Source: Streptomyces tsukubensis
Lineage (GTDB): Bacteria > Actinomycetota > Actinomycetes > Streptomycetales > Streptomycetaceae
DNA: 64,000 bases
Assembly (NCBI RefSeq): GCF_009296025.1
Contig: NZ_CP045178.1
Location: 2,170,001-2,234,000, forward strand
Direction of reading: 5' to 3'
Shown here: one piece after another, positions 32,357 to 41,152 of the stretch
Position numbering within the stretch: the stretch's first letter is position 1
Layout: the number at the start of each line of letters is the position of its first letter
Notes under the pieces: model-generated
Told to the model about the DNA's origin: nothing
The model's input: only the letters and a program-made list of their open reading frames with translations
Databases searched by the model: none
Translations under genes and position numbers: made by a program

Positions 32357-33841
32357 TCAGCGCAGGTGTGAGGTGTCGTTGAAGAGCCGTACGGACGCGT
32401 TGCCGTCACGGTAGTGGGCGACGGTCGACAGCGCCGCGGCCGACAGCTCCATGCGGAACACCGCCTCGGGTGGGGCGCCGAGTGCCAGCCTGACCAGGGT
32501 CTTGATCGGGGTGACGTGGCTGACCACGAGGACCGTACGGCCTGCGTAGCGCTCGATCAGCCGGTCGCGGGCTTTCATGACCCTGCTGGTCACCGCGGCG
32601 AAGCTCTCGCCGCCTCCCGTCGGCTCGGCCTCGGTGGAGGCCAGCCAGGCGGTCAGATCGTCGGGGAACCTCTCGCGTACCTCCGCGAAGGACAGGCCCT
32701 CCCAGGCGCCGAAATCCGTCTCCCTTACGCCGTCCTCCACACTCACGTCGAGACCCAGGGCGTCCGCTACTGCGCCGGCGGTCTGGCGGCAGCGCAGTAG
32801 CGGTGAGGTGACGACGGCGTCGACCGTCCCACGCGCCGCGAACGCCTTCGCCGCGCCCTCGGCCTGCTCACGCCCTGTCGCGGACAGCTCAGGGTCAGAA
32901 CCCCCACTGCCGGAGAACCGCTTCTCGGGCGTCAGCGCCGTCTCACCGTGCCGCAGCAGCAGCAAGGTGGCGGGGGCGCCGAGATCAGGACCTGACCAGC
33001 CCGCGGCGGGGGCCGAGGCCCGCTTCGCACCTGAGGCCCCCGGGGCGGCGCTCGCGCCCGCAACCGCACCGGCTGCCCGAGCCTTCTCCGAGCCACCCGC
33101 GCTGCCCGAGCCACCCACACTGTCGGTGGAACGGGCCGCCGTGGCAGCCGCCCCGGCCCCGGCCGCCGAACGCGCCGCACCCGCGTCGAGTTCCGCGGTC
33201 GATCGCTCCGCCGACCAGCGTTCGCCGCGCGCGCCCGCGTCCATGGCCTCGTTGGCGAGCCGGTCCGCGTGCTTGTTCTCCGCGCGTGGGATCCACTCGT
33301 AGGTGATCTGTCCCGGCGGGAAGATCCGGGCCGCCTCCGCGGCCAGCGCCCTCATGCCGGGGTGGTTGATCCGCCAGCGTCCCGACATCTGCTCCACGAC
33401 GAGCTTGGAGTCCATCCGGACGTGCACCCGGACCTGTACGGGGACGGCGGGGACGGGGACGTCGGGGCTGCCGGAGATGCCGGGGGCACCGGGGGCACCG
33501 GGGCTCTCGCGACCCCCGCGAGTTCCAGGGGTTCCGGTGGCTACGGGGGCCCCGTGGCCACCGCCGGCTCCGGCGAGCGCCCTCGCCGCCTCAAGACCCG
33601 CGATGAGCCCCCGGTACTCCGCGACGTTATTGGTCGCCACCCCGATGAACTCGGCGGCCTCCGCGAGGGTTTCGCCCGTTTCCTGGTCGATGACGACCGC
33701 GCCGTAACCGGCGGGTCCCGGGTTGCCCCTGGAGCCGCCGTCGGCCTCGACGACGAGTGCGCGTACCGCGCCGGGCTCAGGGGCGCCCGCGCCCGGCCGG
33801 GCGGGCGGGTGCGGGGCTGCCGGGTCCGGCGCGGTGGTCAT
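32357..33841 (-). CDS. Bifunctional RNase H / histidine phosphatase
   Basis: A 494-residue fusion of the actinobacterial Rv2228c type. The N-terminal RNase HI-like domain has VEADGGSRGNPGPAGYGAVV, NNVAEYRGLIAGLEAA and, after an insert, HVRMDSKLVVEQMSG; the Asp and Glu residues bind catalytic metals. A low-complexity Ala/Gly linker (about residues 225-285) leads to a histidine phosphatase domain with LLLRHGETALTPEKRFSG and a second His in VVSHVTPIKTLV. A ~40-residue Gly/Ala/Pro-rich insertion splits the RNase H domain after EAARALAGAGG. The ATG overlaps the upstream stop (TGATG). Relatives combine RNA-DNA hybrid cleavage with an alpha-ribazole-phosphatase-like activity. Confidence 0.93.
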   Translation of the reverse strand: MTTAPDPAAPHPPARPGAGAPEPGAVRALVVEADGGSRGNPGPAGYGAVVIDQETGETLAEAAEFIGVATNNVAEYRGLIAGLEAARALAGAGGGHGAPVATGTPGTRGGRESPGAPGAPGISGSPDVPVPAVPVQVRVHVRMDSKLVVEQMSGRWRINHPGMRALAAEAARIFPPGQITYEWIPRAENKHADRLANEAMDAGARGERWSAERSTAELDAGAARSAAGAGAAATAARSTDSVGGSGSAGGSEKARAAGAVAGASAAPGASGAKRASAPAAGWSGPDLGAPATLLLLRHGETALTPEKRFSGSGGSDPELSATGREQAEGAAKAFAARGTVDAVVTSPLLRCRQTAGAVADALGLDVSVEDGVRETDFGAWEGLSFAEVRERFPDDLTAWLASTEAEPTGGGESFAAVTSRVMKARDRLIERYAGRTVLVVSHVTPIKTLVRLALGAPPEAVFRMELSAAALSTVAHYRDGNASVRLFNDTSHLR

Positions 33842-34584
33842 CAGATACCCGACTCCGAGGTGCGTACGAGGATGCGACGGCAGTTCTCGCAGCGCAGTAC
33901 GGCGTCCCTGCCCGCGGACTTCACATCGTTGACCTCGGTGATGTTCAGTTCGAGCTGGCAGCCCTCGCAGCGGCGCTGGTAGAGCCTGGCCGCGCCGACG
34001 CCGCCGTTCTGCTCGCGCAGCTTCTCGTACAGCTTGAGCAGGTCAGCGGGGACGGAACCCGCCACGACCTCGCGCTCCTTCTTGACGGTGCCCGCGTCGG
34101 CGTCGATCTCCGCGAAGGCGGCGTCCCTGCGGGCCGTCGCGTCGGCGATCTTCGCCTCAACGGAGGTCACGCGTCCGGTGAGTTCCGCGGCCCGCTCCTG
34201 GGCGGCCTCCCTGCGCTCCATGACCTCAAGGACCACGTCCTCCAGGTCACCCTGACGCTTGGCGAGCGAGGTGATCTCGCGCTGGAGGTTCTCCAGGTCA
34301 CGCGGGGAGGTCACGGCGCCGGAGTCGAGGCGCTGCTGGTCGCGGGAGGCGCGCTGGCGCACCTGGTCCACGTCCTGCTCGGCCTTGGTCTGCTCGCGGG
34401 CGGTGTCGCCCTCCTCCGTGGTGGAGGCGACGAGCAGGTCGCGGAGTTGGGTGACGTCCTTGTTCAGCGACTCGATCTCGGCGTGCTCGGGCAGCGACGC
34501 GCGCCGGTGGGCGAGCTGCGAGAGACGTACGTCCAGGGCCTGGAGATCGAGGAGTCGGATCTGGTCGGCGGGCTCGGCGTTCAG
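33841..34584 (-). CDS. C4-type zinc ribbon domain coiled-coil protein (CTG start)
   Basis: A 247-residue protein: a long helical coiled coil (QIRLLDLQALDVRLSQLAHR to ~190), then a C-terminal zinc ribbon with CEGCQLELN and CENCRRIL. Homologues conventionally begin NAEPADQIRLLD; here that point falls on CTG at 34584, which overlaps the nif3 stop as CTGA. No ATG, GTG or TTG is close in frame, and upstream frames run into nif3. The Nif3/zinc-ribbon/RNase H gene order is conserved in actinobacteria. Function unknown. Confidence 0.85.
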   Translation of the reverse strand: MNAEPADQIRLLDLQALDVRLSQLAHRRASLPEHAEIESLNKDVTQLRDLLVASTTEEGDTAREQTKAEQDVDQVRQRASRDQQRLDSGAVTSPRDLENLQREITSLAKRQGDLEDVVLEVMERREAAQERAAELTGRVTSVEAKIADATARRDAAFAEIDADAGTVKKEREVVAGSVPADLLKLYEKLREQNGGVGAARLYQRRCEGCQLELNITEVNDVKSAGRDAVLRCENCRRILVRTSESGI

Positions 34585-35465
34585 TTGGGGGCTCCAGGGG
34601 ATCGGGCGGGGGCGCCGGGGGCGCTCGGCGTAACGGCGTCGGTCGGGGCGAAGTGCGCGGACCACGGGTCGGTGACCGTCTTCGAGACGTGGACCCTGAG
34701 GTCCCATCCGTGGCGGTCGGAGATCTCGTCGAGCTGAGCGGCCGCCTGCTCGCACCAGGGCCACTCGGTGGCCCAGTGCGCGGCGTCGACCAGCCCGAGG
34801 GTGCTTGTCTGGATGGCCTCGGAGACCGGGTGGTGGCGCAGGTCCGCGGTGAGGAAGGCGTCCACGCCCGCGTTCCGTGCCTGGTCGAAGAGGCCGTCAC
34901 CCGAGCCGCCGCTGACCGCGACGGTACGGACGACCGCGTCCTGGTCCCCCGCCACCCTGACACCCTGCGCGGCGGCGGGCAGCCGCTCCGCGGCCCGTGC
35001 GCCGAACTCTCGTAGGGAGAGCGGGTGATCGAGCTCACAGACGCGGCCGAGGCCACGCCGCCCCGCCGGGTCGGAGGGGTCGGGGACGAGCGGCCGCAGG
35101 ACCCGCAGGCCCAGGGCGCCCGCGAGGGCGTCGGAGACACCGGGGTCCGCGGTGTCGGCGTTGGTGTGTGCGACATGCAGCGCGACATCATGTTTGATCA
35201 GGTCGTGCACGACACGGCCCTTGAAGGTGGAGGCCGCGACTGTGCTCGTCCCCCGCAGATAGAGCGGGTGGTGGGTGACAAGCAGGTCGGCGCCGAGCCG
35301 GATCGCCTCGTCGGCGATCTCCTGGACGGGGTCGACGGCGAACAGGACACGGCGCACCTCGGCGCCGGGATCACCGCAGACCGTACCGACCGCGTCCCAC
35401 TGCTCGGCCCGGCCTGGCGGCCAGAGCGAGTCGAGCGCGGCGATGACTTCAGACAGACGGGGCAC
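34581..35465 (-). CDS. Nif3-like dinuclear metal centre hexameric protein (GTP cyclohydrolase I type 2-like)
   Basis: A 294-residue NIF3 family protein. The metal-binding motifs are DLLVTHHPLYLRG, HVAHTNADTADPGVSDALA and the C-terminal FLTADLRHHPVSEAIQ and LVDAAHWATEWPW. NIF3 proteins form hexameric toroids with a dinuclear metal site and have no settled enzymatic role. It is the first gene of the operon with the zinc-ribbon protein (CTGA overlap) and RNase H/phosphatase. Confidence 0.92.
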   Translation of the reverse strand: MPRLSEVIAALDSLWPPGRAEQWDAVGTVCGDPGAEVRRVLFAVDPVQEIADEAIRLGADLLVTHHPLYLRGTSTVAASTFKGRVVHDLIKHDVALHVAHTNADTADPGVSDALAGALGLRVLRPLVPDPSDPAGRRGLGRVCELDHPLSLREFGARAAERLPAAAQGVRVAGDQDAVVRTVAVSGGSGDGLFDQARNAGVDAFLTADLRHHPVSEAIQTSTLGLVDAAHWATEWPWCEQAAAQLDEISDRHGWDLRVHVSKTVTDPWSAHFAPTDAVTPSAPGAPARSPGAPN

Positions 35466-35640
35466 GAGGAAAGGCTACCTGCCCCGTACGCCCCCCTGGC
35501 CATGGCTTACGCGACCGGTGAACGTACCCGTACGTGCGCGTAAGGCCGGTGACCGCGGCGGCGGCCGGGGCGGGTCGGGGGGCGCGGCGGGGGTGGCAGC
35601 CCGTACCGCGTCCTCCGCCCCCGGCAGACTACCGACGGCC

Positions 35641-35808
35641 GTCCCTTGTCACCCGCCGTCAGTCACGTGCCACCTGTCCCTTGTCGCCCGCCGTCAGTCA
35701 CGTGCCACCTGTCCCTTGTCGCCCGCCGCCTGACACCGGACACCTGTCCCTTGTCGCTCGCCGCCTGACACCGGACACCTGTCACTTGTCACTTGTCACT
35801 TGTCACTT
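35641..35808. repeat. Four 35-bp repeats followed by four 7-bp repeats
   Basis: Four 35-bp units start at 35641, 35676, 35711 and 35746. All begin GTCCCTTGTC and end CACCT; two share the GTCAGTCACGTGC version and two the CTGACACCGGA version. They run directly into four copies of GTCACTT at 35781-35808. The last heptamer contains the stop codon (TGA on the minus strand, 35803-35805) of the siderophore-binding protein. Confidence 0.95.
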
Positions 35809-36837
35809 GGCGAGGAAGCCCTTGAGGTCGTCGAGGACCAGGTTGGCGGCGGTGACGCCGAGTCCGAGGTACCAGGTCTCGTCGGGGACGTTCTTGGCCC
35901 GGCCGTCCCGCACCGCGGGAAGCTTCTTCCAGAGCGGGTTGTCCTCGGCCTTCGCGCGGTCGGTCTTGCTCGCGTCGCCGTAGACACCGGTGAAGATCCA
36001 GTCGGCGTCGGCCTCGTCGATCTTCTCGGGGCTGATCTCCGTGGCCAGGTCGTTGATCTGCTGGTTCTTGGGCCTCGGCACACCGACGTCCTGGAGGATC
36101 GTCCCGATGAACGACGCCTTGCCGTAGAGGCGGACCCGGTCGGGCATGTAGCGGAGCATGGTGACGGTCGGCTTTTTGGCGCCCAGTTCGTCGCCGACGG
36201 CCTTCACATGCTTGTCGTACGCGGCGAGCTTCGCCTTGGCCTTGCCCGTCTCGTCCAGCGCGGCGGCGTTGAGGAGGTAGTTCTCCTTCCAGGTGAAGCC
36301 GGGGCGTACGGAGAAGACGGTCGGCGCGATCTTGGAGAGCTGCGGGTACAGCTTGGCGGCGCGGAGCTGGCTGCCCAGGATCAGGTCGGGGTGAAGGTCG
36401 GCTATGGCCTCCAGGTTGAGGCTGTTGATCTGCCCGACGTTCTTCGGGGAGCCCGCGCCCTTCTTGAGGTAGCCGGGGATCTCGGAGCCTTCGGTCGGCG
36501 CGTAGCCGACCGGCTTGATGCCGAGGGAGACCACGTTGTCGAACTCGCCGACGTCCAGCACGACGACCCGCTTCGGCTTCGCCTTCAACTCGGTCTTGCC
36601 CATGGCCTGCTTGATGGTGCGCGGAAACTGGCCGGGCTCGGCGGTCGTACCCATCGCCGCCGTCTTCTTCGCCGCGGTCGCGAACTCGTCCCCGCCCGTC
36701 GCCACGGCCTTGCTGCCACTGTCACCGGACTTGGCGGAGGACGAGCCGTCCCCGTCGCCGCCCCCGCAGGCCGCGAGGGACAGCGCGGCGGCTGCCGTGA
36801 GGGAGACAGCGGCGATACGGCGGCTTCGTACGGACAT
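35803..36837 (-). CDS. Orphan iron-siderophore substrate-binding lipoprotein
   Basis: A 344-residue FecB/FhuD-like lipoprotein, ATG 36837 after GGAG. Signal peptide with lipobox LSLAAC, a Gly/Ser/Asp linker, then binding-fold motifs KRVVVLDVGEFDNVVSLGI, LEAIADLHPDLILG and WIFTGVYGDASKT. No permease or ATPase gene is adjacent, so it probably shares the transporter at 21.9-26.1 kb or another elsewhere. A well-matched iron box lies upstream at 36893-36911. Its stop codon sits inside a heptamer tandem repeat. Confidence 0.9.
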   Translation of the reverse strand: MSVRSRRIAAVSLTAAAALSLAACGGGDGDGSSSAKSGDSGSKAVATGGDEFATAAKKTAAMGTTAEPGQFPRTIKQAMGKTELKAKPKRVVVLDVGEFDNVVSLGIKPVGYAPTEGSEIPGYLKKGAGSPKNVGQINSLNLEAIADLHPDLILGSQLRAAKLYPQLSKIAPTVFSVRPGFTWKENYLLNAAALDETGKAKAKLAAYDKHVKAVGDELGAKKPTVTMLRYMPDRVRLYGKASFIGTILQDVGVPRPKNQQINDLATEISPEKIDEADADWIFTGVYGDASKTDRAKAEDNPLWKKLPAVRDGRAKNVPDETWYLGLGVTAANLVLDDLKGFLAK

Positions 36838-36892
36838 TTCGGTGCTCCAGGGATCTCGCGCGGACGTCACACAGTCGCCGCACAGCCACGAC

Positions 36893-36911
36893 TTAGGTTC
36901 GCCTTACTTTA
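36893..36911 (-). promoter_or_regulatory. DmdR/IdeR iron box upstream of the orphan binding protein
   Basis: TTAGGTTCGCCTTACTTTA matches 14 of 19 positions of the iron-box consensus TTAGGTTAGGCTAACCTAA. It lies 56 bases upstream of the lipoprotein start, the usual place for iron-dependent repression. Confidence 0.75.
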
Positions 36912-37054
36912 AGCCTGGACAAAGCGCAGAGCACAACCACCCCTCACTTATCTCGGGAATTCCGACATCTCCACCCGTTGGTGTGAAGGGGCGGGTCACA
37001 GCAGGGCTGTCGGGGGCGACGAAAACTAGCTTCGTCGCCGGAGGTGACCGAACG

Positions 37055-39931
37055 ATGACGGCCTGTGCCAACGAGAACGCGGGCGGCGACGACGGTGCGG
37101 TACGGAGAGCGGAGTGCGTGATCGCCGCTGACGGCTCCTACGCCGCACGTCTGGTGCGCCCCCAGGCACCCGGCCTCGCCGCCGGTCCTGGCGGCGCCCG
37201 CGCCGGGTTCCCCGAGCGGTGGACGATGGAGGGACCTGAGCCGTACGCGGTGCCGCTACCGGGTGACCGGCCGGAGGCGCCCGGCACTGAGGTGCTGCCG
37301 ATAGCGGACGGCCGGGTGCTGATCCACCGCGTCGCCGACGGCAGGCATCACTTCTCCCTGCTGTACCCGAAGGGGCTCTACCCCTCGGGCCCCGAGACCG
37401 GCGAACTCCCGCTCGGCGCCGTGGAGTGCTGGACCGCGGACGGCTCCCCCGGGCCGCTCACCCTGCTGCCGCCCTGCACGGTCGGCACCCGCGCGTACGC
37501 CCTCGCGGTCGGCGCCAGGTCGACCGCTGTGTGGCTGGTCGCGGGCGGCTCCTTCGGCCCCGAACACGTGGCCGAGATCCCCGGACGCTGTTCGGGCGGG
37601 GTGTGGCTCGACCGGACGGGCCGGATACTGGCCGTGGACCGCACGGGCGACGACGGGGTGACCAAGGCCGTCGCGGTCGATCTGGAGCGCGCCGGCGAGG
37701 TCTCCCCGCTGCTCCAGATCGCCGAGGGCAGCAACGACCGGCTGCTGCTCGCGGACGCCGACAGCGGGCTGCTGCTGCTCCGCTCGGACGCGCCGGGCGA
37801 GGACCGGCTGGGCTGGGGCGTACTGGGCAGCGCGCTGCCCGTCCGGTTCCCAGAATCCCTCGCCGTACGGGACCGCGTCCTCACGCCCTTCGCGATCCAG
37901 CCCGGACAGAACCTGCTGCCCGAGCGGTGTTCCGTCGCGCTGCGCGTCGACGGCTCCGCCGGCACCTGGCTGGGACTGTGGCGCCCAGCCGACCGTCGGC
38001 TCCACGAACTGCCGGCCCCGCGCGGATGGTTGACCGGATCCGGCATGTGGTCCCGCGACGCCGTGCTGCACCTGCCCTGCACGACCGCCACCGCCCCGTG
38101 CGCGGTGGCGCGGATCCAGGGTCCGCCCGGCGAGTCCGCGGAGGGGTCGGGGAGTTCCGGCACGGCGACGGCTTCGACACCCCTGCCCACGGCTTCGGCG
38201 CCCCCGCCTACCGCTTCGGCGCCCCTGCCTGCGGCTTCGACATCCGCGACCCCGGCTGCCGCCCCCGCACCCACATCCACGGCACCCACGCGGCCCCAGG
38301 GACAGCCGCAGCCGCCGGCCAGACCAGAGTCACAGCCGTTGCCTCACCCGCACCCACACCCGGCGACGACGACCGCCGAGGCCGCGCAGGCGGAGGTGCC
38401 ACTGGCGGGGGCGCCGCAGGCAGAGGTGCCGCAGACAGCGGACGGGGGAAAGACGCTCAGCGAGGCCACCGTCGACAGCGACACAGCTCCTGACGAGGCG
38501 CCTGCCGTACGTGGCGAGGGGACGGAAGGCGCCAACGGAGACGGCTCCGTCCTGGCGCCACAGCCACCGGCTCGCCCCACCGAAGGGGCGACACGTACAC
38601 CGACCGGCACGCCGAGCCAGGACGAGGCGCGGGCTGCACCCCCGACGCGGCCCGAACCCTCGCCGCGCCCCGCGCCCGCGCCCAGCGCGATGCCCCACGC
38701 ACGCCCTGCACCAGACGCGGAAGGCCCCGCGCCGACCGGCGACCGACCGCCACCTCCGCGCCCGGCGCCGGGTCCGTCCGACGCTCCCAACGACTCCGCA
38801 GCACCCACCGACCGCGCTGCCCCCGCCTTCACTCCCGGTCCCGGCTTCACGACGGACGAGCCGCGCGGTTCGGACGAGCCGCGCGGCAACGGTAGGGGCG
38901 GACAGGACGGGAGTGGCGGCTCGACGGCGGCCGGGCAGACCAGCGCGGGCGGCGACTTCACCGGGGGGCTCAGGGCGTGTCAGGACCGGGGAGGCGCGGG
39001 CGGCACGGTCCTGACGCTCCCGCCCCCAGCCACGGCCACCGCCGACACACCGCCCGGTGGCACACCGCTCGGCGACACACCGCTCGGCGACATGATGGTG
39101 GCCGACACCCTGTGGCTGCGCACTGTCACCGCGGCGGCCCCGCCACAGGAGCCGTACGCCCCACATCCCCCGGCGGCGCCGACCCGGCCGTACGAACCCG
39201 AGGTCGACACCCAGGGCAACGGATACACCAACGGAGACACCAAGGGAGCCGGACACCCGGGAGGAGCCTCATACCCCGACGGGGCTCCCGACCCGAATGG
39301 GTCGGGACACTCGGACGGGGCCGGCTACTCGTACGAGGACGGACGCTCGGACGGGTCTGGGCACTCGTACGGGGCGTACGGGGCCGGATACACCGAGGTC
39401 CACGAGTCCGCGTATACGGGCGGCGCCCATGACGGCGTACGGACACAAGAGGGACACCCCGCGCCATACGGTCAGCCTCCGCTCTCCGGCCCCCTCACCG
39501 CCACTGCGGCCACCACTTCCGCCCCGGACACCCCGGACGCACGGGACACCCCGCAAACCCCGGACACCGCAGCCACCGCAGCCACCGCAGCCACCGCAGC
39601 CACCGCAGCCACCGCGACTTACGGTTTCGCACGCGTACTGGATCACCACAGGCCGCCGTCGGCGGGTTACGACGGTGTCGGGCCGACCGCGTGGCCGGGA
39701 GGGCACAACTCCTTCAGTCTGCCCGGCGGTGGCGGTGGCCTCGCCCCCGAGAGAGCGCGCCTGGCGACAAGGGCGGCGCGGCACGGGTCGTACGTGGCCG
39801 CCGGGGCCGAAATCCCCGTGGGCGGGCCGCATCCGGAGGAGGTCCACGGTCTGCCTCCAGGGCCCGGTTCCCCCAACCAACCCGTCCCTTTGCAGCAGGC
39901 GCCTCTGACGGGTCAGAGGGGCGCCGGTTAG
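37055..39931 (+). CDS. Large hypothetical protein with Pro/Ala-rich C-terminal half
   Basis: A 958-residue protein starting at ATG 37055 after GGAGGTGA (37040-37047). Residues 1 to ~365 look globular and beta-rich, with repeated Trp/Gly/Asp strands (GLWRPADRRLHELPAPRGWL) suggesting a propeller-like fold. The next ~590 residues are Pro/Ala/Thr/Gly-rich with short repeats, including GYSYEDGRSDGSGHSYGA and five TAA units around residue 850. The C-terminal PVPLQQAPL recalls streptomycete homologues that are much shorter, so the middle may be an expansion. No signal peptide or membrane segment is evident. Function unknown. Confidence 0.75.
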   Translation: MTACANENAGGDDGAVRRAECVIAADGSYAARLVRPQAPGLAAGPGGARAGFPERWTMEGPEPYAVPLPGDRPEAPGTEVLPIADGRVLIHRVADGRHHFSLLYPKGLYPSGPETGELPLGAVECWTADGSPGPLTLLPPCTVGTRAYALAVGARSTAVWLVAGGSFGPEHVAEIPGRCSGGVWLDRTGRILAVDRTGDDGVTKAVAVDLERAGEVSPLLQIAEGSNDRLLLADADSGLLLLRSDAPGEDRLGWGVLGSALPVRFPESLAVRDRVLTPFAIQPGQNLLPERCSVALRVDGSAGTWLGLWRPADRRLHELPAPRGWLTGSGMWSRDAVLHLPCTTATAPCAVARIQGPPGESAEGSGSSGTATASTPLPTASAPPPTASAPLPAASTSATPAAAPAPTSTAPTRPQGQPQPPARPESQPLPHPHPHPATTTAEAAQAEVPLAGAPQAEVPQTADGGKTLSEATVDSDTAPDEAPAVRGEGTEGANGDGSVLAPQPPARPTEGATRTPTGTPSQDEARAAPPTRPEPSPRPAPAPSAMPHARPAPDAEGPAPTGDRPPPPRPAPGPSDAPNDSAAPTDRAAPAFTPGPGFTTDEPRGSDEPRGNGRGGQDGSGGSTAAGQTSAGGDFTGGLRACQDRGGAGGTVLTLPPPATATADTPPGGTPLGDTPLGDMMVADTLWLRTVTAAAPPQEPYAPHPPAAPTRPYEPEVDTQGNGYTNGDTKGAGHPGGASYPDGAPDPNGSGHSDGAGYSYEDGRSDGSGHSYGAYGAGYTEVHESAYTGGAHDGVRTQEGHPAPYGQPPLSGPLTATAATTSAPDTPDARDTPQTPDTAATAATAATAATAATATYGFARVLDHHRPPSAGYDGVGPTAWPGGHNSFSLPGGGGGLAPERARLATRAARHGSYVAAGAEIPVGGPHPEEVHGLPPGPGSPNQPVPLQQAPLTGQRGAG

Positions 39932-39976
39932 ACTCCCCCGGTTGTTTTTTGACCGAACACACGGGGTGACCATCCA

Positions 39977-40159
39977 ATGACCGAAGCCAGCAACCAGACG
40001 ACAGCCGGGCCGCTTGAGGCGGCGTCGTCTGCCGCGGCGGGCAAGCACCGCGGGCCCGCCGCCACGTCCCCCGCGGACGAGGCGGCGCCGCCCACCCCGC
40101 ACGGCAAGCACCGCAAGCCGTCCGACCTCGGGGAGAGCGGAGAAGCCACCGCCGCCTGA
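39977..40159 (+). CDS. Small hydrophilic hypothetical protein with GKHR repeats
   Basis: A 60-residue protein, ATG 39977, with GGGGTGA upstream. It carries two related basic motifs, AGKHRGPAATSPADE and HGKHRKPSDLGESGE, in an Ala/Ser/Pro-rich background. It resembles small streptomycete proteins of unknown function that follow the large protein family upstream. It is predicted to be disordered. Confidence 0.6.
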   Translation: MTEASNQTTAGPLEAASSAAAGKHRGPAATSPADEAAPPTPHGKHRKPSDLGESGEATAA

Positions 40160-40291
40160 TCAGGGCCGCACCGTCGGGTGCGACGCGGAGCACAGGGGCC
40201 CGATGCCCCGGCCCACAAGGCCGGAGCGTCGGGCTCCTCCACGTTCAGGGTCGTCCAGGGCGTGATCCGGCCTCGCGGGACATGGGCGCCG

Positions 40292-41152
40292 TCAGTCGTA
40301 CTCCACCACCGCGTCGGCGAGTACGACGGTGTCGGCGCGTTCCGCGACGGTCACCGAGAGCAGCAGGGCACCGGGCCTGACCCGCCAGATCCGGATCCGC
40401 AGGGTCTCGCCGGGGAAGACGACGCCGGTGAAGCGTGCCCCGTAGCCGCGCACCCGTTCCGGTTCGCCGTCGAGCGCCGTGTCGACTGCGGCCTTCAATG
40501 CCATCCCGTACGTGCACAGCCCATGCAGGATCGGCCGTTCGAACCCCGCACGGGCGGCGAACCGAGGATCGGCGTGCAAGGGGTTGCGGTCCCCGGAGAG
40601 CCGGTAGAGCAGCGCCTGGTCCTCACGCACACCCCGCTCGACCGTGAAGTCGGGTTCCGTGGCGGGGAGATCCTCGGATGTGAGGGAGGCGCCGCGTTCA
40701 CCGCCGAAGCCGCCCTCGCCCCGTACGAACAGCCGGGACTCGGCCGTCCAGAGCGGCCCCTCGCCGTCGGCCGCCTCGGTGCGCTGGACGACGACCGCCG
40801 CCGACCCCTTGTCGTGGACGGCGACGACGGCGGTGGTGGCCGTGGCCTCGCCCCGGGCGGGCAGCGGCCGGTGGATACCGATGTGTTGCGTGCCGTGCAG
40901 TACGGCGGAGAGGTCGACGTCGATGCCGGGCGTGTCCAAGCCGCCGGTCACCCCCGCGCCCACCCCCGCGACGGTGGCGAAGGAGGGGAGGACGTGGAGG
41001 CGGGACTCCAGCGTGTACCGCAGCTCGACGGGGTCCGTGGCGGGCGTGCCAGCGCCCAGGCCCAGGTGGTAGAGGAGTACGTCCGTGGGCTCCCAGGAGA
41101 TCTTCTCGGTCTTCGGCGGCGCGGCGAGTGCTTTCGCGGGGTCGATGGGCAT
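40292..41152 (-). CDS. MaoC-family (hot-dog) dehydratase / enoyl-CoA hydratase 2
   Basis: A 286-residue double hot-dog protein. The N-terminal half is FAS1-like dehydratase in pattern (SWEPTDVLLYHLGLGAGT). The C-terminal half has the MaoC catalytic motif YRLSGDRNPLHADPRFAARA followed by GFERPILHGLCTYG, with the Asp/His pair of R-specific enoyl-CoA hydratases. It should hydrate trans-2-enoyl-CoA to (R)-3-hydroxyacyl-CoA. It is a single gene divergent from a sensor kinase. Confidence 0.9.
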   Translation of the reverse strand: MPIDPAKALAAPPKTEKISWEPTDVLLYHLGLGAGTPATDPVELRYTLESRLHVLPSFATVAGVGAGVTGGLDTPGIDVDLSAVLHGTQHIGIHRPLPARGEATATTAVVAVHDKGSAAVVVQRTEAADGEGPLWTAESRLFVRGEGGFGGERGASLTSEDLPATEPDFTVERGVREDQALLYRLSGDRNPLHADPRFAARAGFERPILHGLCTYGMALKAAVDTALDGEPERVRGYGARFTGVVFPGETLRIRIWRVRPGALLLSVTVAERADTVVLADAVVEYD

